Source: Nymphaea colorata
Lineage: Eukaryota > Streptophyta > Magnoliopsida > Nymphaeales > Nymphaeaceae
Direction: 5' to 3'
NCBI RefSeq assembly: GCF_008831285.2
Contig: NC_045150.1
Coordinates: 1,378,001-1,442,000, forward strand
Length of the DNA: 64,000 nucleotides
Shown: positions 39,719-53,499 of the stretch, one piece after another
Layout: every line of letters begins with the position of its first letter
Numbering within the stretch: position 1 is the stretch's first letter
Position numbers and translations under genes: made by a program
Notes under the pieces: generated by a model
Databases searched by the model: none
Told to the model about the DNA's origin: nothing
Seen by the model: only the letters and a program-made list of their open reading frames with translations

Positions 39719-42044
39719 ACGGAAAATTAAAAAGAAAAAGGAAAAAAAGGTGTTCGAGATGTAAAAGTTATCGAGATATTGAAAAATGTGTGATGGGGAA
39801 CAAGTTAGTGTTATAGTTAACTAACAAGGAACCATGTGTTATGAATTAGAAATGATCAAATGTCTTTACTAATTACATGGAAGAGATTCCTCCTTAGGAA
39901 GATAAAAGCGAGACCCAATTTTTTTTTTCTTCCACAAACTTCCAAAATGCTTCTTTGGTGAAACATGTCTTCCCATGTTAGCAGATGTTCAATTTTTTTT
40001 TTTTTTAAGTCAAAGCAGGAGGCATATATTCATTACTATTTTAAAAACTAGCATCATTATCTGTAACTTTTTAAAACATTTGGTAGTTATACGTAAATAC
40101 ATCAAAAAGCTAAACAATATGTATAATAAGAAGAAATAGAAAAGGAAACGAACGAAAAGACAAAAAGCTTAGGTGAGGAAAAAGCGGAAAGGGTGCTGTG
40201 AGTCGTGACTGTTGTCCAAACACCGACCTAATTATTCAAAACCAAGCAAAAGAAAGTTTCAACTTTACATCCGACTCCGAATCCGAGTTCAAGGTTTGGT
40301 AACCATTCAGTTACGTATTCTCCAGTATCAGCTTTTTTTTTTCCATTTTACTTATTAAAAGTAATTTAAAATTAATTTAAATTGATTAAAAAATGAAAAT
40401 TGAAAAAAACAACTTATATCTCAGCCTTGTATCATATCGGCCAGGAACCGATACAATACAGGTACGGAAACACAGTAATGCCTAGATAGGTACGTTCCAA
40501 TCATTTAGGTCCCTATTTCTTTTTTCATTTTCCAATTGACATTAAAAATATAAATGGCCCCGATAATTTAAATATGTCAACAAAAGATTCCGTTGAGTGT
40601 GGTACACGAGAAAAAAAAAAACAAAACCTTTTTATATTACCAATTAGATCAGGTCATCCGGTACCTTTTCCACCTTATTTTTAGGATCAAATAATGCCTC
40701 TAAAGTACTCCACAGTGCACCAGCATAGCACGCCAAGAAAGAAATAAATAGATTGAATGAATTGCTTCTAAGAAATAATTTGCTAGTCTTCTGAATTTTA
40801 GCTAGGGATGTAAATGAATTGGAGATATCTTATTATATGATTCGATTTTCAATCTGCCCAATTGAATTTGGTTAAAAATTTCAGATATGACTTTCAATCC
40901 AATTAAGATTCGGCATACAGTTCAATATTGAATTTTCAATTCTAATTCAATAAATCAGCTACGGTAAAAACTGACCAATTTACATATAATTTCAGATCGT
41001 GTGTTAGTTGAATTTGAATTGGGTTTGCAAAAATGATATTTGAATTTAAATCTTATTGAACAAAATTTAATTAAGACAATTTGGTAAATAAAAGCTTATA
41101 CCATAAATGATTTCATGGTTCATAACCGCTACATATTTCTCTGCATGCAATCACATCAGTAAATAAAACCAATATTCCCCCCCTCAAGTTATCTTGTCCG
41201 CTGTGATTTTATAAAAGTCAAATATATATATGGTTGCAGACTTTCCATTTGCTCATTTGCTTAAATTTAAAAAAGGAACAAATCTTCCAATAACTTTCTT
41301 TTACTTGATTTTGAATAATTTGAGCCCATGTAGGTCGGGCACATGTCTCTTAATGGGGTGGATTGTAGCCTTCCAAAAGTTTAATTATCTATTGAAGATT
41401 GAGAGAAACAATTGGTCAATTCACTCCTTTAGCACGCATTTTTCTCTGCCCATTAATTTGCTATTTCTTTCATTAATTAAGGGTGAGAAGATTCAAATTT
41501 TCCTTCTAATTTCAACATTTTCCTCTCACTTTAAGCCAAAGCTAATGAGCCATTAAAACCCATTGAATTGAGCCGCAAAAAACTGTCAAATCTCTGATTT
41601 CAGGTTGATTTTTATATAAAATAAAAATAATAAGAAACCAGATTGTACCCTTAGGCCTTAACTTTTTGGATGCTCTTTAACGTCAACTAAAGAATATGAA
41701 TAATTTTTTAAACTAAACATAAAAACTCAATTAATGTAAGTGAGCTCACCATAATAAGGTCATAGATGTGACTTTATATTTAGAAGACTAATAATAAGTT
41801 TTAAAATAGATACTTTGCTATATAACAAGTATTTGTGAGGTGACTTTGACTTGTTTAAAATCCAAACCGGGTCACAGTATCATGTTCATTTGATATGTTG
41901 GAAGAATCAGTTGTTGATTATGACATTTCCATTCATGCAAGCTTGTAGGACAGCACTTTAAGCGATCATGTGAATCAATATGTAGACGTTTAGCCATAGT
42001 CAAGAATGCCAGGCAAATTCATGCCACTAAAATATCATTAGCGG
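39719..42044. other. Intergenic AT-rich DNA, no gene seen
   Basis: Long A/T runs and no convincing frame on either strand. CCCCCCTCAAGTT at 41177-41189 resembles an isolated copia polypurine junction in reverse, without neighbouring pol sequence. Confidence 0.6.
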
Positions 42045-42520
42045 TATCTGCCACCGTTATCAAATGTGAACTTTGATATATGGTATATTCCACTGAAAGG
42101 TCATTCATGGTGCTTGCCACAGAATATCAATAATGACACTTATATATGTGCCGTTGAAAGATCTTCAACGGCCTTTTCCATTCTCCATGGATGTTAATAA
42201 TGGCATGTGGTGTATTTCACTTTGTGCCCTCAACTTGCCATATAATATCAATTGTAAGAATATATATATATGCCATGAACAATCTTTAGTGGCAGTTCTG
42301 ATCCACCATCAACTGTTATCAGTGGCATATGGTGTCTGTCCCTAAATGGTCCTCAGCAGTGCTTTCAATCCATCATAGACCGTTAGCAATGACATGTTAA
42401 ATGTATGTCACTGGCATTTTTTGGTGGCATTTAATCCCTTCTATAGACAACCGTTCAATGACACTTTTCCTCTGCCATGGCAACCTACCTTGACATCTCA
42501 GATGCGTTACTAAGAGTCTA
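42045..42520 (+). repeat. Degenerate tandem array, unit about 66 bp
   Basis: Six to seven diverged units. Each has a GTTA.CAATGGCATGTGGTG-like block, then a TATGTCACTGAAAGGTC-like block, then GTGGC.TT..ATCCACCAT. Spacing is about 65-68 bp. Units align only partly by eye, so copy number is approximate. No coding sense. Confidence 0.6.
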
Positions 42521-45500
42521 TAGTGACACGCTGGTAAACATAAAAAATCAACAATGGCACTTTTTGAATGTTGCTGAATGGTTTCAGCGGCACATTGCCT
42601 TTGCCTTAAAAGGTATGCATCTGATGCATATACAATTGTTTCCATTAAAGGGAGTCATGGACTCTACTTTTGCTAGCGATAGAGGGAGCTGTCAAAAGGT
42701 GGATGATGACTTCAATCAAGAAGTCCTTGTTAAATATGGGTACCAATATTCGTATGGGTCATTTAGCAATGGTAACAAGCTGTTACCCATCCATGAACTT
42801 GCCCCAGTAGTTGAAGTAGATTCTTGGGGCAGGTTCGCGGAACAGTAATAGTTTGTTATTGTTATCAAATGACCCTTAATTGTTTGTAACTTATAGAAGT
42901 TCAGAAATAAAATTTTCCTTGATTGTAAAAATTTGTAGGAGAATCTGGATCTCTTAGGAATGAGATAGAAGGAGCATGCAAAATGTGGATGATCTCTTAA
43001 AAAATCAAGAAAATTTAACTACCTAAAGTGTGGTTACTAGTGCTTCCTTTAATATTAGTAACTTGAGGAAGTTGAGAATTAAAATTTTCCAGGAGTCAAG
43101 ATTCTGCATTAGGGATCCATAATTAGAAGGCATTTGAAGAGAAGGAAAAGCTATACTGGGGAAGTGCTCCATTTGTGGTATTCAAAAGGTTTATTTCTAT
43201 TGAATACACTGACTGGCCATAGAAGTGGCAGGTCAGTTGATGTCGTTCTTGCCTTCCTGCTAAGTACATTGGAATTATTGGCTTCTTGATAGGATTTTCT
43301 TTTGCTTTGTATTCATTTTATGTACTTATTGGTCTCTTCTCTTTGTACATTCTTTAACTCTTCAAATAAAAGGTGTCTATGCCTGAAGAACTGCAGCAAA
43401 ATTTACTATCTCTAAGAGCATGTTTAGTTGCCAGTACTATCTCCTTGGATGTACAATCACTAGAGTGCACTTTCACCTCAAAATTATGTGACAAAAGTTG
43501 CATATTCTGCATGGTTTTTTTCTAGTTGTAAAGTGTAATAAGTTTTATATTTCATCATCACATGTTTGTTTTCTTATTGTACAAATAAGGAGAACTTTAC
43601 ATGGAATAAAAGTTATATAAGCAATATGCCTTAAGAGGACACTACCTATCAAAGAATTTTGATTGGCCTTAAGAGGATGCTACTATCAAGAACACATTGA
43701 ATAGAATGAATTGTGTAAAAGAAAAATGTGAACTTGTACTTATGAGCATGATATGTTTTTTGTCCATTATTTGATTCATGTCAAAAAAACATGGACCTTT
43801 AATTTTTGAATATAAAGCACCCCAGTACAACATCTATGGTAGATTTTACTACATTTCACAATGATAGTTTAAAAGAAAGGACAAAGGCATTTGTCCTGCA
43901 TTTGGATGTAAAGGGGAACTGGTTGCAACCCTAAAACTCCATTTTTTTTCTCTCCTCTCCCATCATTAATTGCTCATTGATAATCTCCACCTTCACAATC
44001 TCTAATCCTTTCATTTGATCATTTGAACTCCTTTTTCTTTCACTACTATCAATACTGCCACATTTCTATTGATGGAAAGATGTTATGATCAACTTTATCT
44101 CCATGAACTACCACAATTTCCATAGAAGGGGGTTTAGATGCCAAAGGAAGGATCAATGGGTCTTTGTTGTTATGAATTTTGAGTAGGGGGAGGGTTTCAG
44201 TATCGGAATTCTAATTGGCCGCAAATAAAATAGGGAAATGGATTGTTCAATTTCTTTTGTCCCATGTTTGATGTGCATATATGGGCACCACATGTAGTAT
44301 GAACAAAAACATTTAAGCTCTCAATCAAGTATCGCGTGAGATACCATGGGTTTGTTACGAAAATTGCATTTGTTGTGGCATATCAAAATGAAATCACCAT
44401 GTGGAGAACTAAATTCCATCATTTTGTGACTCGAGTATGTTTGAATCTACTATGGGGCCATTTGATGAAAACCTTGTTTAATAGCAAAGTGAAACCTTAA
44501 GTGTCATCTTTTAAATGGTTCTAGTAGAAATGATATTCCTCAATTAAAGCAATGAAATTCCTGCTGCCTTAACACTTCCCACACTTTTGTTTGTTAATTG
44601 AAAGCCCATAGTTTTAGGGTTTCATGTGATGAATCTTTTTTCTACAACAAGAAAGAGAATAAATTGGTGCATTGGAGGAAATCCCTTTGTGAGTACCCTT
44701 TGACTATTGAAATTCCTTAAGCATACTTTCCTTAGACAGTAGACTTTGAAGGATTCATATGTTCAATTTATAGTTGATGAATATTTTTCAAAATTGCTTA
44801 TTCCTATCCTCACTAGGGAACAAATATTCCATTTGAGCACCTTCACGGTTAGAATTTAATGGGGAAGAAGAGTCTTTACCTACACTAGGTTTATCACTCT
44901 TTCTCACACCACCAATTCATCATTGAGAATAGAAGTGAATGATCTTTCATCAGCGAACTCAATGGAATTTCTCCTTACCATAGTTGTTACCTATTGCATC
45001 AATATTTTATGAGGTAACCAAGGCTTGTTATAGATCTTTGTGGTTTAGTTTCTTGCTTGTCAATTTATGAGGCCTTACTTAGGGTAAGGAGATCTTGTAT
45101 GAAGGACTTTTTACTAATTTGTGATTCAACTTTTCTATTACCATATCTTGAATCAATAGTCAGTCTTGCAACAAGTTCTTTTAACCTCAAATAGTTGTTT
45201 GAGGCTGAAACATAAATTAGATGATAACAAATCTAATATTTGAAAGAGAATGTACTTTCAAGATGTAGGGGTTTAGAGGAGATATCCAAGTAATGCTCAT
45301 TTTAATAAGCTATGGAATTTCAACCCTTAATGCATATTTGATTGCCCAATACTGCAAACCAATTGTATTTTCATAAAGGCGTGCTTACATACAAAAAAAA
45401 AGTGAAAAAAGTCAAAGCTCTTCCTCAGTGACCTTCTTCACTCATCACTACACAAATATAGGTCTTTACTGACACATCAAAAATATAACTAAAAATGTGA

Positions 45501-46686
45501 AAAACATCATTGGAACCTTTACTGATGTTTTTATCAATGCATCAATGAAGTAGCAGTCATAGCATAATGTGCATCACGATGCAAGCACATCAGACACACC
45601 CCTAGCCAAACATACCAACGTTCATAGGTGATACATTTTTGCCCTGATGCTTGTGCATCATGTCTTGATGCACACATGTAGGCTGGTATGCGATGCATGC
45701 CTGATTTTGTTGGTTTTGCATGTTGTCCCTCTTTCATCACCTTTCATCTCTATGTCCTCTGCCACCAATTGCCTATGCATCACCAGACAACCACTGGAAG
45801 CCCACTGCCGCTGCTTGTCTTTCCACCACCATTCATCGTAGCTAACCATAAATCCCCCATCTACTGCCTCTTTTTTGTCTTTGCCTCTCTCTATCTCTCA
45901 CAATCCATTGCTTGCCCTCTCTCATGACCAGTTGTCATAACTCTTCCTTCTTCTCTCTCTCTCATTTTCCAATCTCGATCACTATTTCATTGAATGGATG
46001 AATTGATCTCTTGCCAGAAAAGATTTGCTTTACTAATTGTCAATCAGAATCAGATGTTGAAGATCAAGGTAATGTGGTGCTGGCTTGTTTATCCTCTCTA
46101 GCCTCTTCTCTATCTCAATTAACAGTTAACTTGTATGTTGGATTAACGAAGTTTGAATGTAATGTTGTGTTTGGATTTTGTTTCTACTTCATTTACTAAT
46201 CCTTTTTAGTCTAGAATGTTTCTTCACTTTTGTCCTATTCTTCCTAGCATTTGTCCAAATTGATTGAAGTAGGCTCCAAAACCACATCTTGTGCCACTTA
46301 TTTGTTTTATCTTTTTGAAAATTAGGGAAGTGAATTCCTGTTTTACTTTCAGGTTAGTTTGTGAGAAGTGCTTCTCTCTCTCTCTCTCTCCCTCCCTCTC
46401 TATTTAGGCCTGCCAAAGTCACCCCTCTTTCTCTCTCTCACTCCCCACATTCTTTTTTTTTTTTTTTACTTGCATGTTACTTTGATTGTTGCTTTTGAAT
46501 TTTAATTTATTTTTGTAGATATTGTATACTTGATAATCTTTTTGTTTTGTTCAGTATGTATCATTGTTCTATGCATCGCTTCATAGACTTAGTGCATTGC
46601 TCCACATCAATGCATTAATAACATTGTGTCACTGAACTTTTCACTAACGAAAAAGAGCAATGACAGTTTACAAAAAACACTTTTAC
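42521..46686. other. Intergenic DNA, no gene seen
   Basis: AT-rich, with scattered short frames that match nothing I know. CACTACACAAATA near 45450 resembles a CACTA-type end but has no partner. CT microsatellites occur near 45950 and 46373-46390. Confidence 0.55.
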
Positions 46687-46848
46687 TTAAGGTTGGGCAT
46701 CGGGCCTGACCCAATTACTGCAAGGGAATGACGGGCCTGGCTGGTCATCTGCTACGGCTGTTGCCAAAACTAACAATAGTCGAGTGAGATCGGGCCTGGG
46801 ACTTATTGGGTACTAGGCCAAACCTGTTGCCCATACCCAGTGATCCAC
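46687..46848. mobile_element. Possible diverged GC-rich MITE copy
   Basis: Starts TAAGGTTGGGCATCGGGCC and ends near CTGTTGCCCATACCCAG, whose reverse (GGGTATGGGCAACAGG) resembles the ends of the 22932-23514 element. No clear duplication. A further fragment with GGGTACCGATGGGTACCC lies near 47310-47330. Confidence 0.4.
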
Positions 46849-47835
46849 AAATAATACATATGTTAGTTTAGATTTGTCTCTAGATTAAGATGCCTACTAT
46901 GCAGTTCCTCCAAAAGGCAATCAAGAAAGCCTAGAACTACATGCCTCTTTATAGGGGCTTCCACCATACACTTCTCAAGAAAAGGATACATGTCTAAACA
47001 TTTTTGTTTAACAATTTTAATAGGAGCACATCAATTTGTTCCCTTTAGTCTTCTATAAATTATGTAAAGGAGAGATTCCTAGAGAGCAACTATAAAAAAA
47101 GGGTGGTAGGTTGAGGTACTTATATACTCAACCAAACTTTAGATTAAAAAAATGAAAAAGGGCCTTGCGCTTCATATCGGTCTCTAATGGGCCCCCCTTG
47201 GGTCATTGGCTTGATCCAGCCTTTCACATTTTTGGGATCGGAGGAGCCTAAAATTTTTTGGCTAATTAGGCCGAAAGCATGGCCCAAGCCCATGTCCTTT
47301 TCAGGTCAGGTATTGGGTACCGATGGGTACCCAACCCGATACCTACAGTTACTTTTACAGATGGAAAAATGTCACTAGAAACTGATTTGATACATTATGT
47401 TCATTCTCTTTACTCGTGGGTTTCACATCAGAAAATTTTTAATATCTTTATTAGAATTCCATGAAAGTGACTTCTATTAATGTGAAACCCATCTTAGTGA
47501 AAGTGTGGAACCTTTACTAGTGAACAAAGACATCCGCTATAGGCTAACTTGAAAACCATCTACACTCAAAACTGCTCAACAAGTAGTAGGCAAGAACAAA
47601 TATATCAACAAAGAAAATGAAATAAATCTAACTTCTACAATAATAAAAAAGGAATAACAATATAAAAAATGGGAAATAAAAAAGGAATAACAATAAGAGG
47701 AAACAAATAAGAGTATAACTCACAATAAATAGAAGCACGTAAAGTTGTTGTAGTGCTAAACATTGCCATTTTGCAACATAATCTGAAAAGGAAGAGAAAA
47801 AATAATATGAAACACACAAAGAGAGAGAGAGAAGT

Positions 47836-47880
<45 letters not shown>

Positions 47881-48109
47881 AACATACTTGTCTGAGTTAT
47901 TTAGTGAGTGGCTAAAGCTTGAAATAATCGAGGTTGAGCTTTACCTAAACAGGAGCAGAATGAAACCCTATCATTGGATGTATTCCGACAAGGATGAGCC
48001 AATTGATCGATATGTTTCTCTCACTTTTATTGATTCATAGTAAGTGCTCTTTCTCTCTATCGATATGCTGATCAATCATTTCATCTACCTCTCTATGTAG
48101 ATTGTTTGT
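46849..48109. other. Intergenic DNA with a GA microsatellite
   Basis: No gene seen. GA repeats run from about 47819 to 47877 with a short interruption. Confidence 0.6.
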
Positions 48110-49480
48110 TCAATCGAATGTTGCATCCAAGTTTAACAATACAACAAGAACAAACCTTCTGAGATAAGGCTTCAAAATCTCGTTCATAACAGTTTGGAAG
48201 GTGGCTGGTGCATTGGTAAAGCCGAAAGGCATAACCATAAATTCATAGTGGCCCTCATGAGTTTGAAAAACTGTTTTATGGGTGTCATGTTGTGCCATCC
48301 TGATTTGGTGATATCCCACTTGTAAATCCAACTTCGAAAATACTCTAGTGCATAGAGTTCATCAAGAAACTCCTCAATCATGGAATGGGACAGCGATTCT
48401 TTACTGTATGGGAATTTAAGGCCCTATAATCCACACAAAATCTTCATTACCCATCCTTTTTTTTTACTAAGAGTGTTAGGGACGAATAGGGACTGTGACT
48501 GGGCTGCATGGTTCCCTCCCTTAGCATCTCCTTAACAAGCTTTTCAATCTCATTTTTTTTATTGTAGCTATACCAATAAGGTCGCAGTTTGACTGGTCAG
48601 GGATTGGGCTCTAACTCAATCTGATGGTCAATGTTTCGAGCAGGAGGTAGACTAGCTGGTATGTTGAAAACCTGCTTGTTTTCTCTAAGGACTGCCTGTA
48701 GATATTCAAGCTATCATTGCATGAAGTTTGATTTTGGATTTGATTTTAGAACATGAGATAGAAACAACAAGAGCAAAGTACCCTGTTTCTCCCTTGGTCT
48801 TTCATCTTCTCTGATTTCAGCTCTGTGCTCACCGTCAGTTTAGGCCTGTTAGGATACTACGTTTCCCCTCTCACCCTTAGAAAGTCATCTTCATCTCTTT
48901 GAAATTCCATTCAACCTTCCTTAGCTACCTCAGCCATTGGATACCTAATATGAGATCGGTGCCTCCCATAGCTGAAGGGTACAATTCTAGCTCAAACTGC
49001 TGCCCTTTTAAATCAACTGTTTCTTGGGGGCAGTGTCGTCTGCATAGTAAGAAATTTTCGTCTTCGACTACAACCTTGAATTCAGGTTATTCTTCAATGT
49101 GACAACCACAAGATCAGGCAGTTTTCTCACAAATGAAATTGTGAGTAGATCCTATGTATACTATGATATTAACTCTTCATCCTTTTAGTCATCCCTATAC
49201 TCTAATCACCTACGTTATATTGTCCCCCACCAACGCGTGGAGCGATATTTCAAGAGCGGGGTCCTCCTCTCCTTGTTATGTATTTTGCTTCTTCTTAATG
49301 CAACATTGCCTCCTCCTCTACATTTGTTTCATCTACCAGATATATGTGCAGATTTTTGCACACATGCTTGGGTGACCATCTTTCCTCACATTGAAACATA
49401 ACCCTCTTCAACATCTTTCCTTGATCTGGTCTAGGCTTAACCTCTTCACCAGAACTGATTTGCCTTCCATTTTTTTGGGG
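48110..49480 (-). pseudogene. Decayed Ty3/gypsy fragment: gag end, protease, RT start
   Basis: Minus-strand chromovirus-like remnant in broken frames. Near 49330-49390 a knuckle-like GHPSMCAKI; near 49090-49140 a protease-like THNFICEK; near 48940-48990 GGTDLILGIQWL; near 48590-48650 ARNIDHQIELEP; at 48150-48330 [20 protein letters not shown] and [20 protein letters not shown] followed by [17 protein letters not shown]. It stops just before the catalytic .DD motif of RT. Many stops and frameshifts. No LTR found. Confidence 0.8.
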
Positions 49481-49980
49481 AGAGAGATGACTATTTTAAT
49501 CATCATCTTAGGCAACATCGCATTAGAGACAACCAATTTTGCATGCTTGCTTATATTTCAAAATTTTTCATACCTATTTTACCAATCATCACATTGCCGG
49601 GCTTGGTGTTAGGCGGTAGCACAAGACTAAGCCTTATGACTGGACCATACCTTGGACGGGAAAGCCCCCTCATTAATAATATCAGTGATAATTTGTGGTA
49701 TATCGACCAGTGACCAAGAAGAAGTTGATGAACTCTACCTTTAGTTGCCTAAGGAAGAACTTATACTAAGCTATTCAGCTCAAGTATATAAGCATAACTC
49801 GATATTAGATTATCGTGACACAAAATTATCTCAATTAGGTCCATATATCCATTTTGTCTAAAATTATTTCAAATGACATGTGAGCGTAAAACATTATGTG
49901 ATGTTTTACAACCTCATTATGTACCTCTACTTCCTGTTGTCTTTGTCAACCTAGTCAATCTTTCCCACTAATTTAATCTA
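49481..49980. other. Unassigned stretch between two gypsy relics
   Basis: No gene seen. It may belong to the 5' leader of the plus-strand Tat element, but no LTR or primer-binding site could be recognised. Confidence 0.4.
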
Positions 49981-51370
49981 TATCATTCAGAGTCATCATT
50001 CAAGATGTATTCTTTCCAACGTGATGTCACCTTTTCTTATGAATACATCCTCTTCGGGGAAGGACCTGAACGGTCTACTTGCATCTCAATTGAGTCTAAA
50101 CCTTTGGCTCCCGAATGGTATTGGTCTTGGCATCCCACATTCTCTCGAATGTTTCTTTCCTACTTTGAAGAATGTGAGCTAGAGACAGTGGCAGCCGATT
50201 GAATGCACACAGTGGATGGAAATTTGGTGCATGCAATTGCCGAGTGATGAAACCCAAGGACCTTCTCTTTTTGGTTTCCATGGAGAGAAATGACAGTGTT
50301 ATTAGATGAATTTGCTGAAATACTAGACCTCCCCACCACAACTTGTGACCCATGTGAATCATTAGAGAAACAATTCCTCATGAACCTGACTAAGGTTAAT
50401 GCAAATGAACTTATAGCTCACTTTACAGGATGAAAAACTTGGCCCCTAGTAAAAAACCATGAGAGCCAAAGCATCAATATGAAAACTTGTATGAAGAATT
50501 TGGAGCCTACGTTGAACGTTACACCTTACCTCGAAAAGCTATGGGAAGAATTAAACATTGTATGATGCTCTGCATAGTGGGAGTGACCCTTTTCACTGAT
50601 GGATGTGACCTCTTAGATGTGTGTATTGCCCAACTTTTTCAAATATGGGGGCATAGTGGGACCGACACTTGTCAGTAGTAATGACAACCTTGGCTTTTCT
50701 CTATCGAGGACTCACCCACTTCACCATTGGAGATACACAACTTTATAGAAGAATGCACATATGCTTTGCAATTGTGGTTCCTCAAGCACGCGGGACCCCA
50801 AGCCAGCCTATTCAGAAACACTGATGGAGCATTGAAAGTCTTGGAGCAATACCGTCGCTTGATCAAAAGGTTGAATGAAGAAGAGATCATTTGAGACTAG
50901 TGTAATCCTCGCCAAGATCCACCTAGATACACTCATCATTACCATGGTCGTACTACACTCTTGGACCCTTATTTCATAGTTCATTATTGTGCTGATAGAT
51001 GCATGAGACAGTTCTCTCAGAGACAGAAGATGGTTTCTTTGCAAGCACCAATCGGAGCTATTCCTGAATTCGACCTCAGTTCTTCCTCAATAGGCAGCAT
51101 GCATTATTTGCAGTAGCTCGACAAGAATGGAAGACACAAATATCATACACTTGGTTCATAGACCTAGTGGTAAAGAAGGAATATGCCGAGTGGTGAGATG
51201 CCAACCGATCACCATCTATCCTTTCCTAAAAGTTTATGTTGCCAACTTTGTACTCCTTCTGTCGTCTTCAGTTGTTGTCATCTTTATTAGTGTTTTTTTT
51301 TTTAATGTAACTTTTAAAAAACTCTAAATGCAACATGAACATTCATTTGGTCATCATTTCCTTCCAATGA
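49981..51370 (+). pseudogene. Degenerate Ogre-type ORF1 upstream of Tat gag
   Basis: Plus-strand fragments in shifting frames: YSFQRDVTFSYEYILFGEGP (50005), FPWREMTVLLDEFAEILDLP (near 50270), CMMLCIVGVTLFTDGCDLLD (near 50560), TLAFLYRGLTHFTIGD (near 50690). The pattern 'W.EMT..L.E.A..L.LP' and a later LLIYG..LFP-like segment recall the extra first ORF of plant Ogre/Tat elements, which is related to plant-mobile-domain-like proteins. Multiple stops. The family link is from recalled motif patterns and is not certain. Confidence 0.45.
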
Positions 51371-51416
51371 CTCTCATTTTCCTGTCTCACAAGGTGAATA
51401 CTTGAAAACTAACAAG

Positions 51417-52700
51417 ATGGTTGAAACCAAAGCACAAGCTAAGCAGGCTCCTTAGAACGAGGCTTCATCCTCCAAAGCGTAGGCCAGAAACACCTAGCCT
51501 CCAAACAATTGAGCCAGAAGACTACCATATGTTTCGGTTGTTCATGGAGCGATTCTTGAGGGAACAAGAAGAACAAAAGACCCTCATGGTTACTCCAGAA
51601 CCAGAGAATGAAAAAGCTGCCAAGCAGAAGAGAAAAAAGAAAAACAACAAATCGTCCCTTACAGATCGGGATGAAGATCATTTGAGTTCAGATTCAATAA
51701 CTAGTAAGAAGGAAAAACTCGAACAGCTTTCTCTCAAGAAGAAAAAGACAAAAAAGAGAAGCAAAAAGAGAAAAGAAATTATAGAGAAAAACAACTCACC
51801 TAGCCCTATCACCACTGGAAGTTCGAAAGAGAAATTCAAAAGAAAGAGAAAACCTATCAAAAAAGGCAAAAGGACAAAGAAGTACATCCCCAGTAGTAGC
51901 TCGGACAGTGTGAGTTCTGCAAAGAAAGTAAAGAAGATCAAGGGCAAGAAGAAAAAAACAAAGTCAGAATTAGTCGAATCAAGTGATGATGAAAGTCCAA
52001 CTAAGAGCAGATTTTATGAAATGGAGAAAGAATGAACAACCTTGAACTTAGGGGAAAAGGAAAATGCTCATACTCATGTGAGGATTACTACATTGGCATT
52101 GAAGGAGACGAAGACGTGAAAGGCTTGCCCAAGAAGTTCATCAGATATGATGGAACCACTTGCCCACACGTTCATCTTTGAACCTTCTTCAATAATTGCA
52201 ACAAAATTTGGACAAATAACAGAGCTTTGTTTTGCTATTTTCCAAGAAGTCTTGAAGGGATCACTGCACAATGGTACAAAAAAATGTCAATCCAGTCAAA
52301 CTAAAGGAATTTGACAAATTGATTAACATATTTATTGAAAGATTTGAGCAAAATGCTCCCATGGCTTCAACCCTCAGTACCATTTGTGGTCTCTATCAGA
52401 AACAAGAAGAAAAAGCTCGAGAATTCATCTAAAAATAGAGAATTTAATGCAACAAATGAATGAGCCCATTTATGAAACACAAGCTTTATCACTCATCAGG
52501 AAAAATCTTGCCCAGCCCTTGAAAAGTCTCATCTGAAATGTTCCAATCAAGACCTTTGCCGAGTTGATTGAACAAGCAAGTTCAATAGAGGAAGGAATTG
52601 AGGAAGACAATTTTGATGGAATCATTGATCCTAAGTACCAGGAAGATTGAAAGAAATGAAAGAGGACACAATTGCCTGCACACTTTATAGCTAATGCTGA
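51417..52700 (+). pseudogene. Tat-lineage gypsy gag
   Basis: Likely ATG 51417 (MVETKAQAKQA) with a stop and frameshift within 20 codons. Then 51421-52035 is a Lys-rich region (KKKKTKKRSKKRKE, SSSSDSVSSAKKVKK), followed by capsid-like pieces such as LIRKNLAQPLKSLI and TFAELIEQASSIEEGIEE near 52490-52610. The charged first third followed by a gag core fits Ogre/Tat Gag. Broken by several stops. Confidence 0.65.
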
Positions 52701-53499
52701 CATTCAAAAAGACAACAACAACAATTATAGACATGACAAAGAAGTCAATCACAAGAAGAACAAGCAGTTTCCTAAAGGCAATGATGAAAGGAAAAATAAA
52801 CACCCAAGTTGGATTTATGACCAAAAATTTACTCCCCTCAATCAGTCTCACAAGAAGATCCTAGAATACATCATCGTTAAAGGAACTATCGTCTTACCAA
52901 AAGTATCAGAGCCTTCGAAAATGATGAGAGGAAATAAAGAAAAACTATGTAAGTTTCATCGTGCCCTGCTTATGACACTGAGGATTGTTTTGTCATCAAA
53001 AACATTATCCAAGATTTCATCCACAAGGATCTCAAGATTGATGATGATAGCATCCCTAAGGTATTAAAGAATCCATTTTCTGATAATGGGAGGGCAGCAG
53101 TAGCCACAATCACCATGGGCACTCTACTCCCATATCATCCACATGAGCATATCCAACCTTGTGATGAAAGCAGTTCACATAAAGTCATGATGACAAATCA
53201 TACAAAGAAACCTCTGAATTTTATTGCTATAATGAACGACAAGACAAAAAGTTCATCAAAAAGACTTCCATAATTCCAAGGACTTTTATCCTATGAAGTG
53301 ACGATGATGAATCATTAGATGACTCTTTGAACAAATATCCATGCTACTTGGATGAGGTCCTCCCCTTAGAAGAGCATATGGTTGAGGAAGATTAGATTTG
53401 ACCCTCTAAAGCCAGATTGCTCTTGATCGATCTTAAATATTTGTCATGATCTCACAGCCAAAACTTTGAGTTTTCGTAAAGAGAAATATAGCTTCGATG

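Noticed and set aside
42045-42520. CRISPR-like array
   Set aside because: Units are diverged and contiguous without unique spacers, and the genome is a plant.
42477-42848. 123-residue frame after the tandem array
   Set aside because: No family resemblance; it begins within the degenerate repeat and lacks support on either side.
45449-47752. CACTA transposon with ends CACTACACAAATA and TTGTTGTAGTG
   Set aside because: The putative ends are poorly matched, have no shared 3-bp duplication and contain no transposase.
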